Source of the DNA: Acidilobaceae archaeon
GTDB taxonomy: Archaea > Thermoproteota > Thermoprotei_A > Sulfolobales > Acidilobaceae
Reading direction: 5' to 3'
DNA length: 64,000 nucleotides
NCBI GenBank assembly: GCA_027037535.1
Contig: JALVZQ010000007.1
Coordinates: 186,001 to 250,000 of the forward strand
In this document: piece after piece, positions 44,558 to 52,545 of the stretch
Numbering within the stretch: position 1 is the first letter of the stretch
How the letters are laid out: every line of letters begins with the position of its first letter
Notes under the pieces: model-generated
The model's input: only the letters and a program-made list of their open reading frames with translations
The model's database searches: none
What the model was told of the DNA's origin: nothing
Program-made: the position numbers and the translations under genes

Positions 44558-45100
44558 ATGAGCAACCAGAGAGAGCAGGCGGACGCATTCCTAGCCCAGA
44601 TGGACCAGTTCGCAAACATGATGAAGCAGAGCATCGGAGTACCAGTACTACTAGACCAGAAGACAGGCGTAGCACTATGGTGGGACCAGAGAGAAATAAA
44701 ACTGAGATTCGTAATAAGCGTCGAGAAAATAAGAAAATTCTTCGAGGCACTCTCAGAAGGAAAACTATTAGCCACTAAGTGCAAGAAGAGCGGTAAGATA
44801 CTATTCCCGCCACAGGTAGACTGCCCTGACGATCCAGAAGACGAGGTAGAATGGGTGGAGCTACCAAAAGAAGGAGAACTAGTCACATGGACAGTGATCT
44901 ACGTAAAGCCCTACAGCTTCGGCCACTACAACGACTATACAGTAGGCATAGCAAAGCTCACAAACGGCGTCCAGATACTAGCATGGGTACGCGAGACAGA
45001 TCCAAGCAAGCTTAAGGTAGGGCAAAAAGTAAAGATCGAGATAGTAAAGAGGGAGCCTGAGGGATACCTCACCTACGAGATAGTACCCGTACAAGAATAA
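44558..45100 (+). CDS. DUF35 OB-fold protein partner of thiolase, degenerate zinc ribbon
   Basis: This 180-residue protein has the DUF35 layout: an N-terminal helix, a rubredoxin-like zinc ribbon and an OB-fold (VTWTVIYVKPYSFGHYNDYTVGIAKLTNGVQILAWV). In the archaeal thiolase/HMG-CoA synthase complex the DUF35 protein bridges the two enzymes through the CoA path. The zinc ribbon retains one Cys in each knuckle (Cys75, Cys89) where the family has two, so zinc binding is probably lost or uses other ligands. ATG start after GGAGGTGGTG. The HMG-CoA synthase gene is not in this window. Confidence 0.88.
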   Translation: MSNQREQADAFLAQMDQFANMMKQSIGVPVLLDQKTGVALWWDQREIKLRFVISVEKIRKFFEALSEGKLLATKCKKSGKILFPPQVDCPDDPEDEVEWVELPKEGELVTWTVIYVKPYSFGHYNDYTVGIAKLTNGVQILAWVRETDPSKLKVGQKVKIEIVKREPEGYLTYEIVPVQE

Positions 45101-45157
45101 CGCAGACCATAACATTAGGGAAAATCCGAGTTTTTCCCCTACAAATTATTAATTTAA

Positions 45158-45967
45158 CTATAGCTTCTCTAATTTATAAAGATCATTTCTCCGCAAATCT
45201 AGCAGTGGCATAAGTCTTCTAGCCTCGGCTAGAACCTCGGGCTCTAATACTGCCTCCACTACACGCTCTCCGAATCCAGCCTCAGCTACAACAATGCCTC
45301 GCGGATCAACTATTAGGCTCCTACCTGTAAAGTAATCTCCATATAATACAGCTCCTACAACGTATGAGACGTTTTCATGTGCGCGGACCTGCGCAAGAAC
45401 CCGGTACGCCTCCTCTTTTCCGTGACCAGTATACCAGGCGCTCGGAACGAAGAAGACGTCTACCCCCTTCTCTGCCTGTAGCCTGAATAACTCGGGATAC
45501 CTTATCTCGAAGCAAATCGCTAAACCGATCCTCGCGCCGCATACATCTACTGGCTCAAATAATCTATCGCCCGCAGCTATCTTGTCGCTCTCCCGGAATC
45601 CCAGTATATCGAACAAATGCGTCTTACTATAGGACGCCACGATATCGCCAGACCTGTCAATTATGACCGCGGTATTATAAACACGAGGCTTTTCACGAGA
45701 CGGCTCAAACAACGTGCCGACTATACACGAATCATATTCTTTCGCTAGTTTCTTCAAGTTATCTAGCCATCTTCCACTCCACTCGTATGAAGCCCTATAG
45801 AGTTCTTCGGCGCTAAGGTTTGTCGGATCAATCATAGCGTACTCGGGCATTACAAGGATATCGCCCGCAGTCTTCTTAACTAGAAGATCGACTCTTTTCA
45901 TATTATCCGATACATTAGTAGAAGCCTTAGTTTGAAGAACACTAACTATGACGGGTTCCTGTAGCAC
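45158..45967 (-). CDS. Nitrilase-family carbon-nitrogen hydrolase
   Basis: This 269-residue hydrolase has the Glu-Lys-Cys triad: Glu42 in MPEYAM, Lys115 in SYSKTHLFD and Cys152 in AICFEIRYPELFR. These enzymes cleave amides or nitriles in the cytoplasm. The sequence around the Cys (CFEIRYPEL) is like the Nit2/omega-amidase and related groups; I cannot pick one substrate. It is 17 bases downstream of the aminotransferase gene on the same strand, so the two may act in one amino-acid pathway (an omega-amidase pairing is a possible reading). Confidence 0.92.
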   Translation of the reverse strand: MLQEPVIVSVLQTKASTNVSDNMKRVDLLVKKTAGDILVMPEYAMIDPTNLSAEELYRASYEWSGRWLDNLKKLAKEYDSCIVGTLFEPSREKPRVYNTAVIIDRSGDIVASYSKTHLFDILGFRESDKIAAGDRLFEPVDVCGARIGLAICFEIRYPELFRLQAEKGVDVFFVPSAWYTGHGKEEAYRVLAQVRAHENVSYVVGAVLYGDYFTGRSLIVDPRGIVVAEAGFGERVVEAVLEPEVLAEARRLMPLLDLRRNDLYKLEKL

Positions 45968-45984
45968 GTGTGATCCCTCACATT

Positions 45985-47211
45985 CTATAAGGAAGAATTC
46001 AAGAAAGTCTTAAGTTCGTCCACGAACTTGTAAAGATCTCTTTCATTATTGTACAAGTGAATAGAGACCCGTACTCCATGTATTCCCGACTGTCCTCTCG
46101 CAGACACGGCTATGCCTCTGCTCATTAGTCTTCTCACAAGCTCAACTTCTTTAAGAGTTTTGAGTTCTGTTTCAACAAGTATGATACCGGATTTTGATCT
46201 ATAGCTATAGCCTTCCAGACGCTCTCTAAGATTCATGTCTTCTAGCATTTCAACCAGTATCTTTCTCAGACCCATGATATGGTCTTCGACCGCCATAGGG
46301 CTAATGGATACGAGATAGTTGAGGGATTCAAGGAAGAGCTCCATTGCATGTATACTTGGCTTTCCAATAGGTAGGAACCTAGTAGCGTCTTGCTTGAGGA
46401 TGGGAGCGTCGATTAATGGATTCTTGCTGGGATCAATATAGTATTTCTCAATGTTATCAATCTCGAGGTTGCTTAGCCCATAAACCAGGGGCACGACCTC
46501 TTCAACTATTCTATCATTGACATATGCTATACCTAACGAGGCAACGGGCATCAGGAGCCATTTAATGCTTGTACCGCAAGCAGCGTCTGCACGCCTCATA
46601 TAGATTGGTACCGAAGATTGTCCAAAATGCTGGGCAGTATCCAGTATGATATAGGAATCATCTCTCCTCTCACTCAGAACATCACCGAGATCTGCCTTAT
46701 AACCTGTAGTCCACTGGACACTACTAGCAACAAGCAAACGACCACTTTTATCTAGGAATGTAGAGGCGTCTTCCTCCCACTCAATTGTCCCTCCTATTTC
46801 GACAACCTTGTTACAATATGTGTAGAGCGACTCACACAATGATCGTAATGCGTATACGACTCCTGGAAACTCTTGTTTAGTTACACCTATTATGACAGGT
46901 TCTCGATGCTCCCTATAGTGTTTAGTGATAAGTGATGCCGTGATAGAGACTATGCAGTCAGTGGTGCCATTTGTTATTACAATGTTATTTTTGTTTCCTA
47001 GACCTATTAAAGTAGAGAAAAGTATCCGTATCCTGTTGTATACCTCTAAGGCTTCTTGGCTTTTTCCAAGAGGATTATTTATGAACTCTAGGAGCGATCT
47101 GAGGCCTTTATCACGTACTGTTCTTGGAACAAGTCCGACAACTGCGGTGTTAAGATAGCTTTGGAAGCTTCCTAGTCCTGGGAAGTCGCCTCTTGTATAT
47201 GCTGAAAGCAA
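45985..47211 (-). CDS. PLP-dependent aminotransferase class V-like protein
   Basis: This 408-residue protein has the class V fold with the PLP-binding Asp191 and the DTAQHFGQ segment, and Lys217 in GTSIKWLL. Substrate residues differ from known desulfurases and serine-pyruvate transaminases; isopenicillin-N epimerase-like and SufS-like families are alternatives. The context (nitrilase next in the operon, 17 bases) supports an amino-acid role. The upstream region of 256 bases to the AbrB-PhoU gene is A/T-rich and contains the promoters and an inverted repeat; I see no gene in it. Confidence 0.8.
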   Translation of the reverse strand: MLSAYTRGDFPGLGSFQSYLNTAVVGLVPRTVRDKGLRSLLEFINNPLGKSQEALEVYNRIRILFSTLIGLGNKNNIVITNGTTDCIVSITASLITKHYREHREPVIIGVTKQEFPGVVYALRSLCESLYTYCNKVVEIGGTIEWEEDASTFLDKSGRLLVASSVQWTTGYKADLGDVLSERRDDSYIILDTAQHFGQSSVPIYMRRADAACGTSIKWLLMPVASLGIAYVNDRIVEEVVPLVYGLSNLEIDNIEKYYIDPSKNPLIDAPILKQDATRFLPIGKPSIHAMELFLESLNYLVSISPMAVEDHIMGLRKILVEMLEDMNLRERLEGYSYRSKSGIILVETELKTLKEVELVRRLMSRGIAVSARGQSGIHGVRVSIHLYNNERDLYKFVDELKTFLNSSL

Positions 47212-47415
47212 ATTTATAGGCCCCCTTGTTATTTAGATGGGTAGGTTGTTGAAATTTTTTGGCCGTAATAGTCTGTAGTAGTTAATTGTTTAGTGTGATA
47301 TATTTTTATTTCTGGTATTACTGTATGTCAACAGGGGATTGGTAGTATTCTTTGTATGTCTTGGTGTTTTTATACTCTATTCATGTATATACATAGTGTT
47401 AGATCATAAGTAAGT

Positions 47416-47450
47416 ATTGTATAGAAACATATTAATTCTAGTTATACAAT
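47416..47450. repeat. Inverted repeat upstream of the AbrB-PhoU gene
   Basis: ATTGTATA (47416-47423) and TATACAAT (47443-47450) form a perfect 8-bp dyad separated by 19 bases, ending 26 bases before the ATG. The position fits an operator around the transcription start, possibly for self-regulation by the AbrB-like domain of the gene product. Confidence 0.45.
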
Positions 47451-47476
47451 AATATATCGGTGACGGAGTGATTAAA

Positions 47477-48469
47477 ATGAGAATGCTGGAAGCTAGACGA
47501 GTCCAAAAACTGGGTGCCAGCAGCTTAATAGTGACGATACCGAAGGATTGGGCACGGAAACTTAACATAGAGCCTGGCCAAATAGTGTATCTTAGCAAAG
47601 AAGGAGACACGATACGAATAATTCCACAATCTAAAGCAAGGAAAGAGAAGATGACGCCAATACTTGAAATAGAATCGGAAAAAGACTTGTTGCTTGCTAG
47701 ACAAGCAGTTAACTGTATATATGTTACGGGACTAGATAAAGCTATAATAAAGTCAAAGAAGAAAACGGACAAACTATCTCTCGAAGTTAAAAGAAGAGCA
47801 CTAGACCTTATGGGAGTAGAAGTATACGAGGAAGATGACCGGACTCTTCAAATAATGATATATATCGATATTCAGAAAACAGATATAAACAGTATACTAA
47901 AACAGGTATCGCACAGTGCTCTAAAAGCACTCGATACTATAAAGGTATTGTTAGGCGACGAGCGTAATAAGTCATTCATAGTTGATGAAACGCAAATTCT
48001 CAAAAAGGACTTAGTTAGATACCAGCACGCTATATTAAGATATCTATCTACTGAGAGGACGCGGGAGCCGTCATCTATCCTGTACTATATGGCTAGCGCG
48101 GTAGGCTACTTCTCATCGATAATAGATATACTCCTATCCTATACCGACTTAGTCGTGACAATGGATTTAGATGAACAAGCGAAACTAAGCGATCAATCTA
48201 GAAAAATAATAGAATCGCTAAAGAAACTCGTTACAGAGACGGTATCACTCCTATTAGAACCGAATAATGAGAAACTTGACAAAGTTCTAAAGGAACTTGA
48301 GAAACTTGAAAACAACATTAGATCACGGATCAAGGAGGATACACTGACCAGGGCAGAGACAATATTCCTATCACAGGTTCTTATTATCGCTAGAATATTC
48401 AAAACAATAATATACGTTGTAACATGTGAAGTAGTATTGAGCATAATGAAAAACCTGGATCTGGAGTAG
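47477..48469 (+). CDS. AbrB-PhoU fusion regulator
   Basis: This 330-residue protein has an N-terminal AbrB/SpoVT-type DNA-binding segment (RRVQKLGASSLIVTIPKDWARKLNIEPGQIVYL) and a PhoU-like helical-bundle domain in the rest. Such archaeal fusions usually sit beside phosphate transporter genes and are named phosphate uptake regulators. No pst genes are in this window, so the ligand may differ. ATG at 47477 with GGAGTGAT upstream is preferred to the GTG at 47468. The inverted repeat just upstream could be its own operator. Confidence 0.85.
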   Translation: MRMLEARRVQKLGASSLIVTIPKDWARKLNIEPGQIVYLSKEGDTIRIIPQSKARKEKMTPILEIESEKDLLLARQAVNCIYVTGLDKAIIKSKKKTDKLSLEVKRRALDLMGVEVYEEDDRTLQIMIYIDIQKTDINSILKQVSHSALKALDTIKVLLGDERNKSFIVDETQILKKDLVRYQHAILRYLSTERTREPSSILYYMASAVGYFSSIIDILLSYTDLVVTMDLDEQAKLSDQSRKIIESLKKLVTETVSLLLEPNNEKLDKVLKELEKLENNIRSRIKEDTLTRAETIFLSQVLIIARIFKTIIYVVTCEVVLSIMKNLDLE

Positions 48470-48550
48470 AGACTTCTAATCGAAAATAGTATTTTTCCCA
48501 CTCTCATAAATATGTAGATAAAGTATTACTCGAAATAATATTCTAGTGTG

Positions 48551-49173
48551 GTGAATACAAAATAATAACAGGCTACATACTAGAACAACTCTACTTCTGT
48601 GAATACAAGGCATATACAGAGTACAGAAAAGGATGGCAAAACAATATCAAGCCAAGCAAAGGAAGAATAATATCAAGACTGCTAGTCGGACTAAAAGAAA
48701 AGGATAACAAACTAGAATTTGCTAGAATAACTTTTAGGGGAGAGATTAACGGGATTCCTGCAGCTGTAACACCTGATCTCACATTACTCAATAATGGCAA
48801 ACCTATCGGATACATAAGAATAAAACAAAGAAAAAACCTGAAAATATACGACTCCGATTATGCTGGGCTTCTATTAGCAGGCTATCTAGACGATGAAGAA
48901 GAGAAAAGAGACCACGAGAAAAAGCTAATCGTAGTTACATACAATGAGACAAGCGCATTAATAGAAGCATTGAAAAAGCTACTAGAAACTGGTATATATC
49001 CGGCTAAAGGAGAGAAATGGGCGATAGGAATACGAGTATACGATAGATACATTGCGGAGAGATTCCTATTAAAAGCAATAAACACCTTAACACGGGACAC
49101 CCCACCAGTGCCCCGTGTGTCTCTACGATGTAATTATTGTTCGTTGAGAGAAGAATGCCCTGTTCAATTGTAA
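48551..49173 (+). pseudogene. Cas4-like nuclease without canonical start; likely frameshifted
   Basis: The frame ending at 49173 is open back to a TAG at 48544 but has no ATG, GTG or TTG before 48970. From TGY at about 48574 the product has the layout of Cas4/PD-(D/E)xK nucleases: GYILEQLYFCEYKAY (first Fe-S Cys), the motif-II Asp in TPDLTLL, and a C-terminal CNYCSLREEC cluster. The (D/E)xK acid is replaced (YIRIKQRK), so nuclease activity is doubtful. A GTG at 48551 would reach this frame only if one A were added to the AAAA run at 48559-48562. Alternatively, GGTGA (48550-48554) could serve an ATA start at 48562. No CRISPR repeats are near. Confidence 0.65.
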
Positions 49174-49206
49174 ACCCTTAATCCCCACAATAATAATACT
49201 AGTTAT

Positions 49207-49301
49207 GGGCGGCTGGGGAATGGAGTGGCCCGATCGCTGCTGAACAAGCCTTTCAGGCTACTCTTATGATGACCGAACCCGAGTCTCGACCCCAGCCGCC
49301 C
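49207..49301. ncRNA. Structured RNA candidate with perfect 12-bp closing helix
   Basis: GGGCGGCTGGGG (49207-49218) is the exact complement of CCCCAGCCGCCC (49290-49301). The 71 bases between contain a hairpin AGCCT/AGGCT (49247-49259), an exact CTGA (49240-49243) and an exact ATGATGA (49266-49272), which are box D- and box C-like. The region is far richer in G and C than its surroundings and lies between two convergent genes. TTAATC-type sequences flank both sides, so neither strand is excluded; the box motifs favour plus. It is not a tRNA, 5S or known SRP pattern that I can recognise. Confidence 0.65.
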
Positions 49302-49314
49302 TCGTTATCGTGGA

Positions 49315-49557
49315 TTAAGATGATCGATTGTTCTTCTCTTGAAGTTCTCTTACCAGCCTTATAGCAAGGAAGAATACTATTCCTGCTTCTACAATCGTGA
49401 AGACAGGGTCATTGTTAAGATAAGCGTATACTGCAAGGATGGTTGCACCACTCATGTTAAAAGCATAGAGCCATTTCCAGTCTTTTACTATAAAAGATAC
49501 GAAGACCAAGATTATTCCCAGTAGTCCTAGTAGCTGGTTCCCGTCTATGTAATCCAT
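49315..49557 (-). CDS. Small membrane protein with three hydrophobic segments
   Basis: This 80-residue protein has three hydrophobic helices (about 8-25, 28-46 and 53-70) and a charged end (RELQEKNNRSS). The pattern, including an Asn in the second helix and Glu before the third (VEAGIVFFLAIRL), resembles small CBU_0592-like membrane proteins of unknown function. It converges with the Cas4-like gene across the structured RNA element. Confidence 0.6.
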   Translation of the reverse strand: MDYIDGNQLLGLLGIILVFVSFIVKDWKWLYAFNMSGATILAVYAYLNNDPVFTIVEAGIVFFLAIRLVRELQEKNNRSS

Positions 49558-49619
49558 ACGTCTCCTTGATTCGTTTTTATCTACTGGTCAGGGTTATAAA
49601 TTATTCTTTCTGATACAAG

Positions 49620-50312
49620 TTATAATGTGTGTCTAAGGGCTCGTCTAAAAAAGGGATTCTTATTTGCTAGTTCCTTTATGACGGATTCTATTGGCTCTTC
49701 GGGGCTTAGCTCTACTTTGAGGAATACTCCTGTTCTTCCATGCATTCTTCTCCTAGTTAACACGGAGACTCTTTCTCTTACAAGGTCTATGCTTACTCCT
49801 AGGATTTTTGCGGTGAATTCTTCGTTTCCCGGGACTGGTATCATCGTATGGCCTTTTTCTACTGGTATGATTAGGTATAGGTCTTTGTTGACGCCTGGAA
49901 CCCGCTTATTATCCAGTAATTCTTTAAGAGTGAGTTCTCCGCCCCACCTATAGAATTCTCTTTCTCTAGGCCTGAGTGGTGCTAGGGGGTAGCTGACGAC
50001 TATTTCCTCGTAGGGATCCAGGTAAATGTACACTTTCGGGATATAGCTTGGAGTTGCCTGGATTATCTCCTTTGAATAGATCCTGTATCCTCGCGAAATA
50101 AGATAGTATTCTAGAAGCCCTGGCATGACAGGCTCCAATACAACTATATCTATATCGCTATCCTCCCTTACGTCTCCTCTTGCAATACTACCGTGGACTA
50201 TTACCGGCTTTCCGAGAGATGCAAGTGCTTTCATTACTTCTATTGCTTTGTTTCTCTTATATTTAAGAATCCTCCAAGTTTCCTCAGAGTATACGATTAG
50301 TTCCTCCTCCAT
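49620..50312 (-). CDS. Archaeal nucleotidyltransferase-domain protein
   Basis: This 230-residue protein has a minimal nucleotidyltransferase motif GSIARGDVREDSDIDIVVL (Gly41-Ser42, Asp53, Asp55), followed by a larger C-terminal part with VYIYLDPYEEIVVSYPLAPLRPREREFYRWGG that is typical of an archaeal group of predicted nucleotidyltransferases (COG1665-like). The target molecule is unknown. It shares one base with the LplA-like gene upstream, so the two are coupled. Confidence 0.8.
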   Translation of the reverse strand: MEEELIVYSEETWRILKYKRNKAIEVMKALASLGKPVIVHGSIARGDVREDSDIDIVVLEPVMPGLLEYYLISRGYRIYSKEIIQATPSYIPKVYIYLDPYEEIVVSYPLAPLRPREREFYRWGGELTLKELLDNKRVPGVNKDLYLIIPVEKGHTMIPVPGNEEFTAKILGVSIDLVRERVSVLTRRRMHGRTGVFLKVELSPEEPIESVIKELANKNPFFRRALRHTL

Positions 50313-51208
50313 TATTCTAGACCCGCAAGTCTCTCCAGTTCTCTGAAGCTCCCGAGTATGAAGTCCTTGAAGTCCCCCGGCTCAACACCGACATATTCAA
50401 CGAGACCGTTCCATGCATTAACAAACTCGAACCCTGCAACTCTACTCGCTACTGCACCTATCATCTCATCTATAAGTAACCTTGCTTGGGCTGGTGGATA
50501 AAGGAACATATTTGAGTAAAGATCAAAACCAGTGATTAAAGGAGGCTCTAGAGAGACATTTACCTCTATGTAGAATTCACTCCACGTTCTAGAAAATACA
50601 TGGGGTCCTTCATCAACGTTATAGCGCAGCCACGCCTCGCTTAAATGACGCTGCAAGCTATTTCTTAAGATCAGATCTATGTCTAGTTCCTCATCGCTCT
50701 CATCCCATATGTCGTAATCCAACACTTTCTCAATACAGGATCTATCACCGAAGAACTCGATCAATGGTCTTTGGAGTAGTTTACCCACGCTAGCAACGCA
50801 TCTATCTTTGCTACTCGTAACACATTTGAGTGCAGGCGTCGTGTTGTGACATTTATCTTCAAAACGTGCGTGGACGAACTCATATACTCGTGTTAGTTGT
50901 ATAGGTCGTTTCCCTATTCTGGGGCCTATAACCACTGTATAGTGGGGCTCATTATACTCTTTAGGATCAAATATTGGTCCTCCGGTTATTCTTCTAAGGA
51001 ACTTTTGCTTGTCTGAGACAGGAGGCTTGTCGAGATATCCTATAAGTATTGTTGGCCACTTCCAGCTTGCAGTGGATAATATCCATTTGTTTTTTATGTT
51101 TGATGAGCGCAGGGCTATTGTCTCAACTCCGCCTAATACATAGACTGGTTTGTCCACATTTAGCCTAACTTCGTAGTATTCAGGGGGTAAGTCTATTTCC
51201 CTGCTCAT
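50312..51208 (-). CDS. Divergent lipoate-ligase (BPL/LplA)-like protein
   Basis: This 298-residue protein has a region that looks like the core of lipoate-protein ligases: ASWKWPTILIGYLDKP, then FLRRITGGPIF at 70-80 (the RRxGGG-type loop, here RRITGG), and HYTVVIGPR. The rest is not similar to anything I know, and the conserved Lys of the family is not clear. If it is a lipoate or biotin-type ligase, it might serve the glycine cleavage system whose T protein is encoded at 16385-17515. A non-catalytic role is equally possible. Confidence 0.45.
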   Translation of the reverse strand: MSREIDLPPEYYEVRLNVDKPVYVLGGVETIALRSSNIKNKWILSTASWKWPTILIGYLDKPPVSDKQKFLRRITGGPIFDPKEYNEPHYTVVIGPRIGKRPIQLTRVYEFVHARFEDKCHNTTPALKCVTSSKDRCVASVGKLLQRPLIEFFGDRSCIEKVLDYDIWDESDEELDIDLILRNSLQRHLSEAWLRYNVDEGPHVFSRTWSEFYIEVNVSLEPPLITGFDLYSNMFLYPPAQARLLIDEMIGAVASRVAGFEFVNAWNGLVEYVGVEPGDFKDFILGSFRELERLAGLE

Positions 51209-51226
51209 TGTAGACGTTCACCGACA

Positions 51227-51802
51227 CTACTTTAGCCCACTATTATTATCGAACTCGTATAGAGGAGGTATTTCAGATAGAGATTTCCCTGTTGCAGTAA
51301 CAAGTACCGCGTGTTCGTCGGGGAGATAGGCCCAGTCGAATCCTTCTGTCTCTGGTTTAATCGGTGCTTCTTCGTCTTCCTCGAGATAATAGTATGCTTC
51401 TACTATCACTCCATCAGGACTCCAGCTTATCCTGACTCTATCCGAGAGTAGATCACTTCCTTCAAGCGCAACTAACTCTATCTCTAGTGAGCCTGTATCC
51501 GGATCTAGCTCGAGATATTCGAGCTCGTAGCGTCCTCTAGCCTTTAGAACATCTAGAACTCTATCAATAATGTTTTTGTGAGTAGCAATACCATAGTAAA
51601 TGAGCTCGCTCATTACACTATCAACTCTGTGTTCTTTCCTGACCTTTAATTGATAAGCCCAGCCGATGATGTCTTGAGAATAATCACTAAGCGTCTCAAC
51701 AAACGATCCAACAAGATCATCAACTGTGACGTCAAGTTTCTCGGCTAGATCAGTTATAATCCTTAATGTTTCTTCGCTTAACTCTAATTGAATTCTCGGC
51801 AT
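51227..51802 (-). CDS. Protein with ribbon-helix-helix-like N-terminus, unknown function
   Basis: This 191-residue protein starts with PRIQLELSEETLRIITDLAEKLDVTVDDLVGSFVETL, which fits a ribbon-helix-helix strand and two helices. The C-terminal 120 residues are acidic with strands (SLEIELVALEG, RVRISWSPDGVIVEAYYYLEEDEE). It may be a regulator with its own sensor domain, but no family is recognised. It lies 18 bases upstream of the LplA-like gene in the same direction. Confidence 0.5.
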   Translation of the reverse strand: MPRIQLELSEETLRIITDLAEKLDVTVDDLVGSFVETLSDYSQDIIGWAYQLKVRKEHRVDSVMSELIYYGIATHKNIIDRVLDVLKARGRYELEYLELDPDTGSLEIELVALEGSDLLSDRVRISWSPDGVIVEAYYYLEEDEEAPIKPETEGFDWAYLPDEHAVLVTATGKSLSEIPPLYEFDNNSGLK

Positions 51803-51857
51803 CTATGATTACACCATATATCATAGCGGGTAGGAGACAGGACTTATATCCACATAG

Positions 51858-52442
51858 TTAGATATAGAATATCACATCCTTGGAAGTGGTCCCTAGCAAC
51901 TTGTACTCTTTTGCTAAGAGCAAGTCCTTGTATCTAAGATTCTTCAATAGACTCATAATAACTCTGCCCCTAGATACCCTTGACAGCTCTCGGATCGCTT
52001 TCTCTAGGTCGTCTACTAGATCGAGAACCGTGAAGCTATAAACGAGATCGAACACATTGTCTCTGAACGGCATATACTCTACATTTCCCTCAACGAGTAG
52101 ACATCTCGACGGACAATATAGTCTAGCTCTTCCCCTAGCAATATCTAGCATGTTCCGGCTATAGTCAAGGCACACGTATTCGTCAACTCTAGATAAAAGC
52201 TTGTTTAGCCCCAGATATTCCAGTAGTAGCCCGGTCCCGCATCCAGCATCAAGAACTCTTCCATAAGGTGGAAACTTCTTTAACGCGACAAAGTATTTCT
52301 CGAACTGCTCAGCACGATACAGTTCATCATATCCTTTAGCGGTGGCCTCATACCTTTCCCTAATTATATGGCCTTTACCCATTTTAACGCTCCCGTCTAG
52401 GCCCATTAGCACCCTTCCGTTAATGATATCATTCTTAGGCAC
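51858..52442 (-). CDS. Class I SAM-dependent methyltransferase
   Basis: This 194-residue protein has the SAM-binding motif I VLDAGCGTGLLLEYL at 63-77, motif II acidic end in VCLDYSRNMLDIARGRA, and the 'VEGNVEYMPFRDNVFDLVYSFTVLDLVDD' motif IV region, as in the UbiE/Methyltransf_11 group. The substrate is not known. The true start may be Met13 or Met21, since the first 20 residues are outside the domain. Confidence 0.85.
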   Translation of the reverse strand: MPKNDIINGRVLMGLDGSVKMGKGHIIRERYEATAKGYDELYRAEQFEKYFVALKKFPPYGRVLDAGCGTGLLLEYLGLNKLLSRVDEYVCLDYSRNMLDIARGRARLYCPSRCLLVEGNVEYMPFRDNVFDLVYSFTVLDLVDDLEKAIRELSRVSRGRVIMSLLKNLRYKDLLLAKEYKLLGTTSKDVIFYI

Positions 52443-52545
52443 TTAAAAGAGACAAGCACTTCTAGAAACAATCGAAGATACTATTGTAGCGACACTATCT
52501 TAATTAGAGTATCACAATAGCTATTAGGGCAAATGGAGGATCATT

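Noticed and set aside
48551-49301. A CRISPR-cas locus around the Cas4-like gene
   Set aside because: No direct repeats with regular spacers and no other cas genes were seen on either side.
49207-49301. tRNA or split tRNA half
   Set aside because: No TTCRA T-loop with a fitting stem, no anticodon arm pattern, and the 12-bp closing helix is too long for an acceptor stem.
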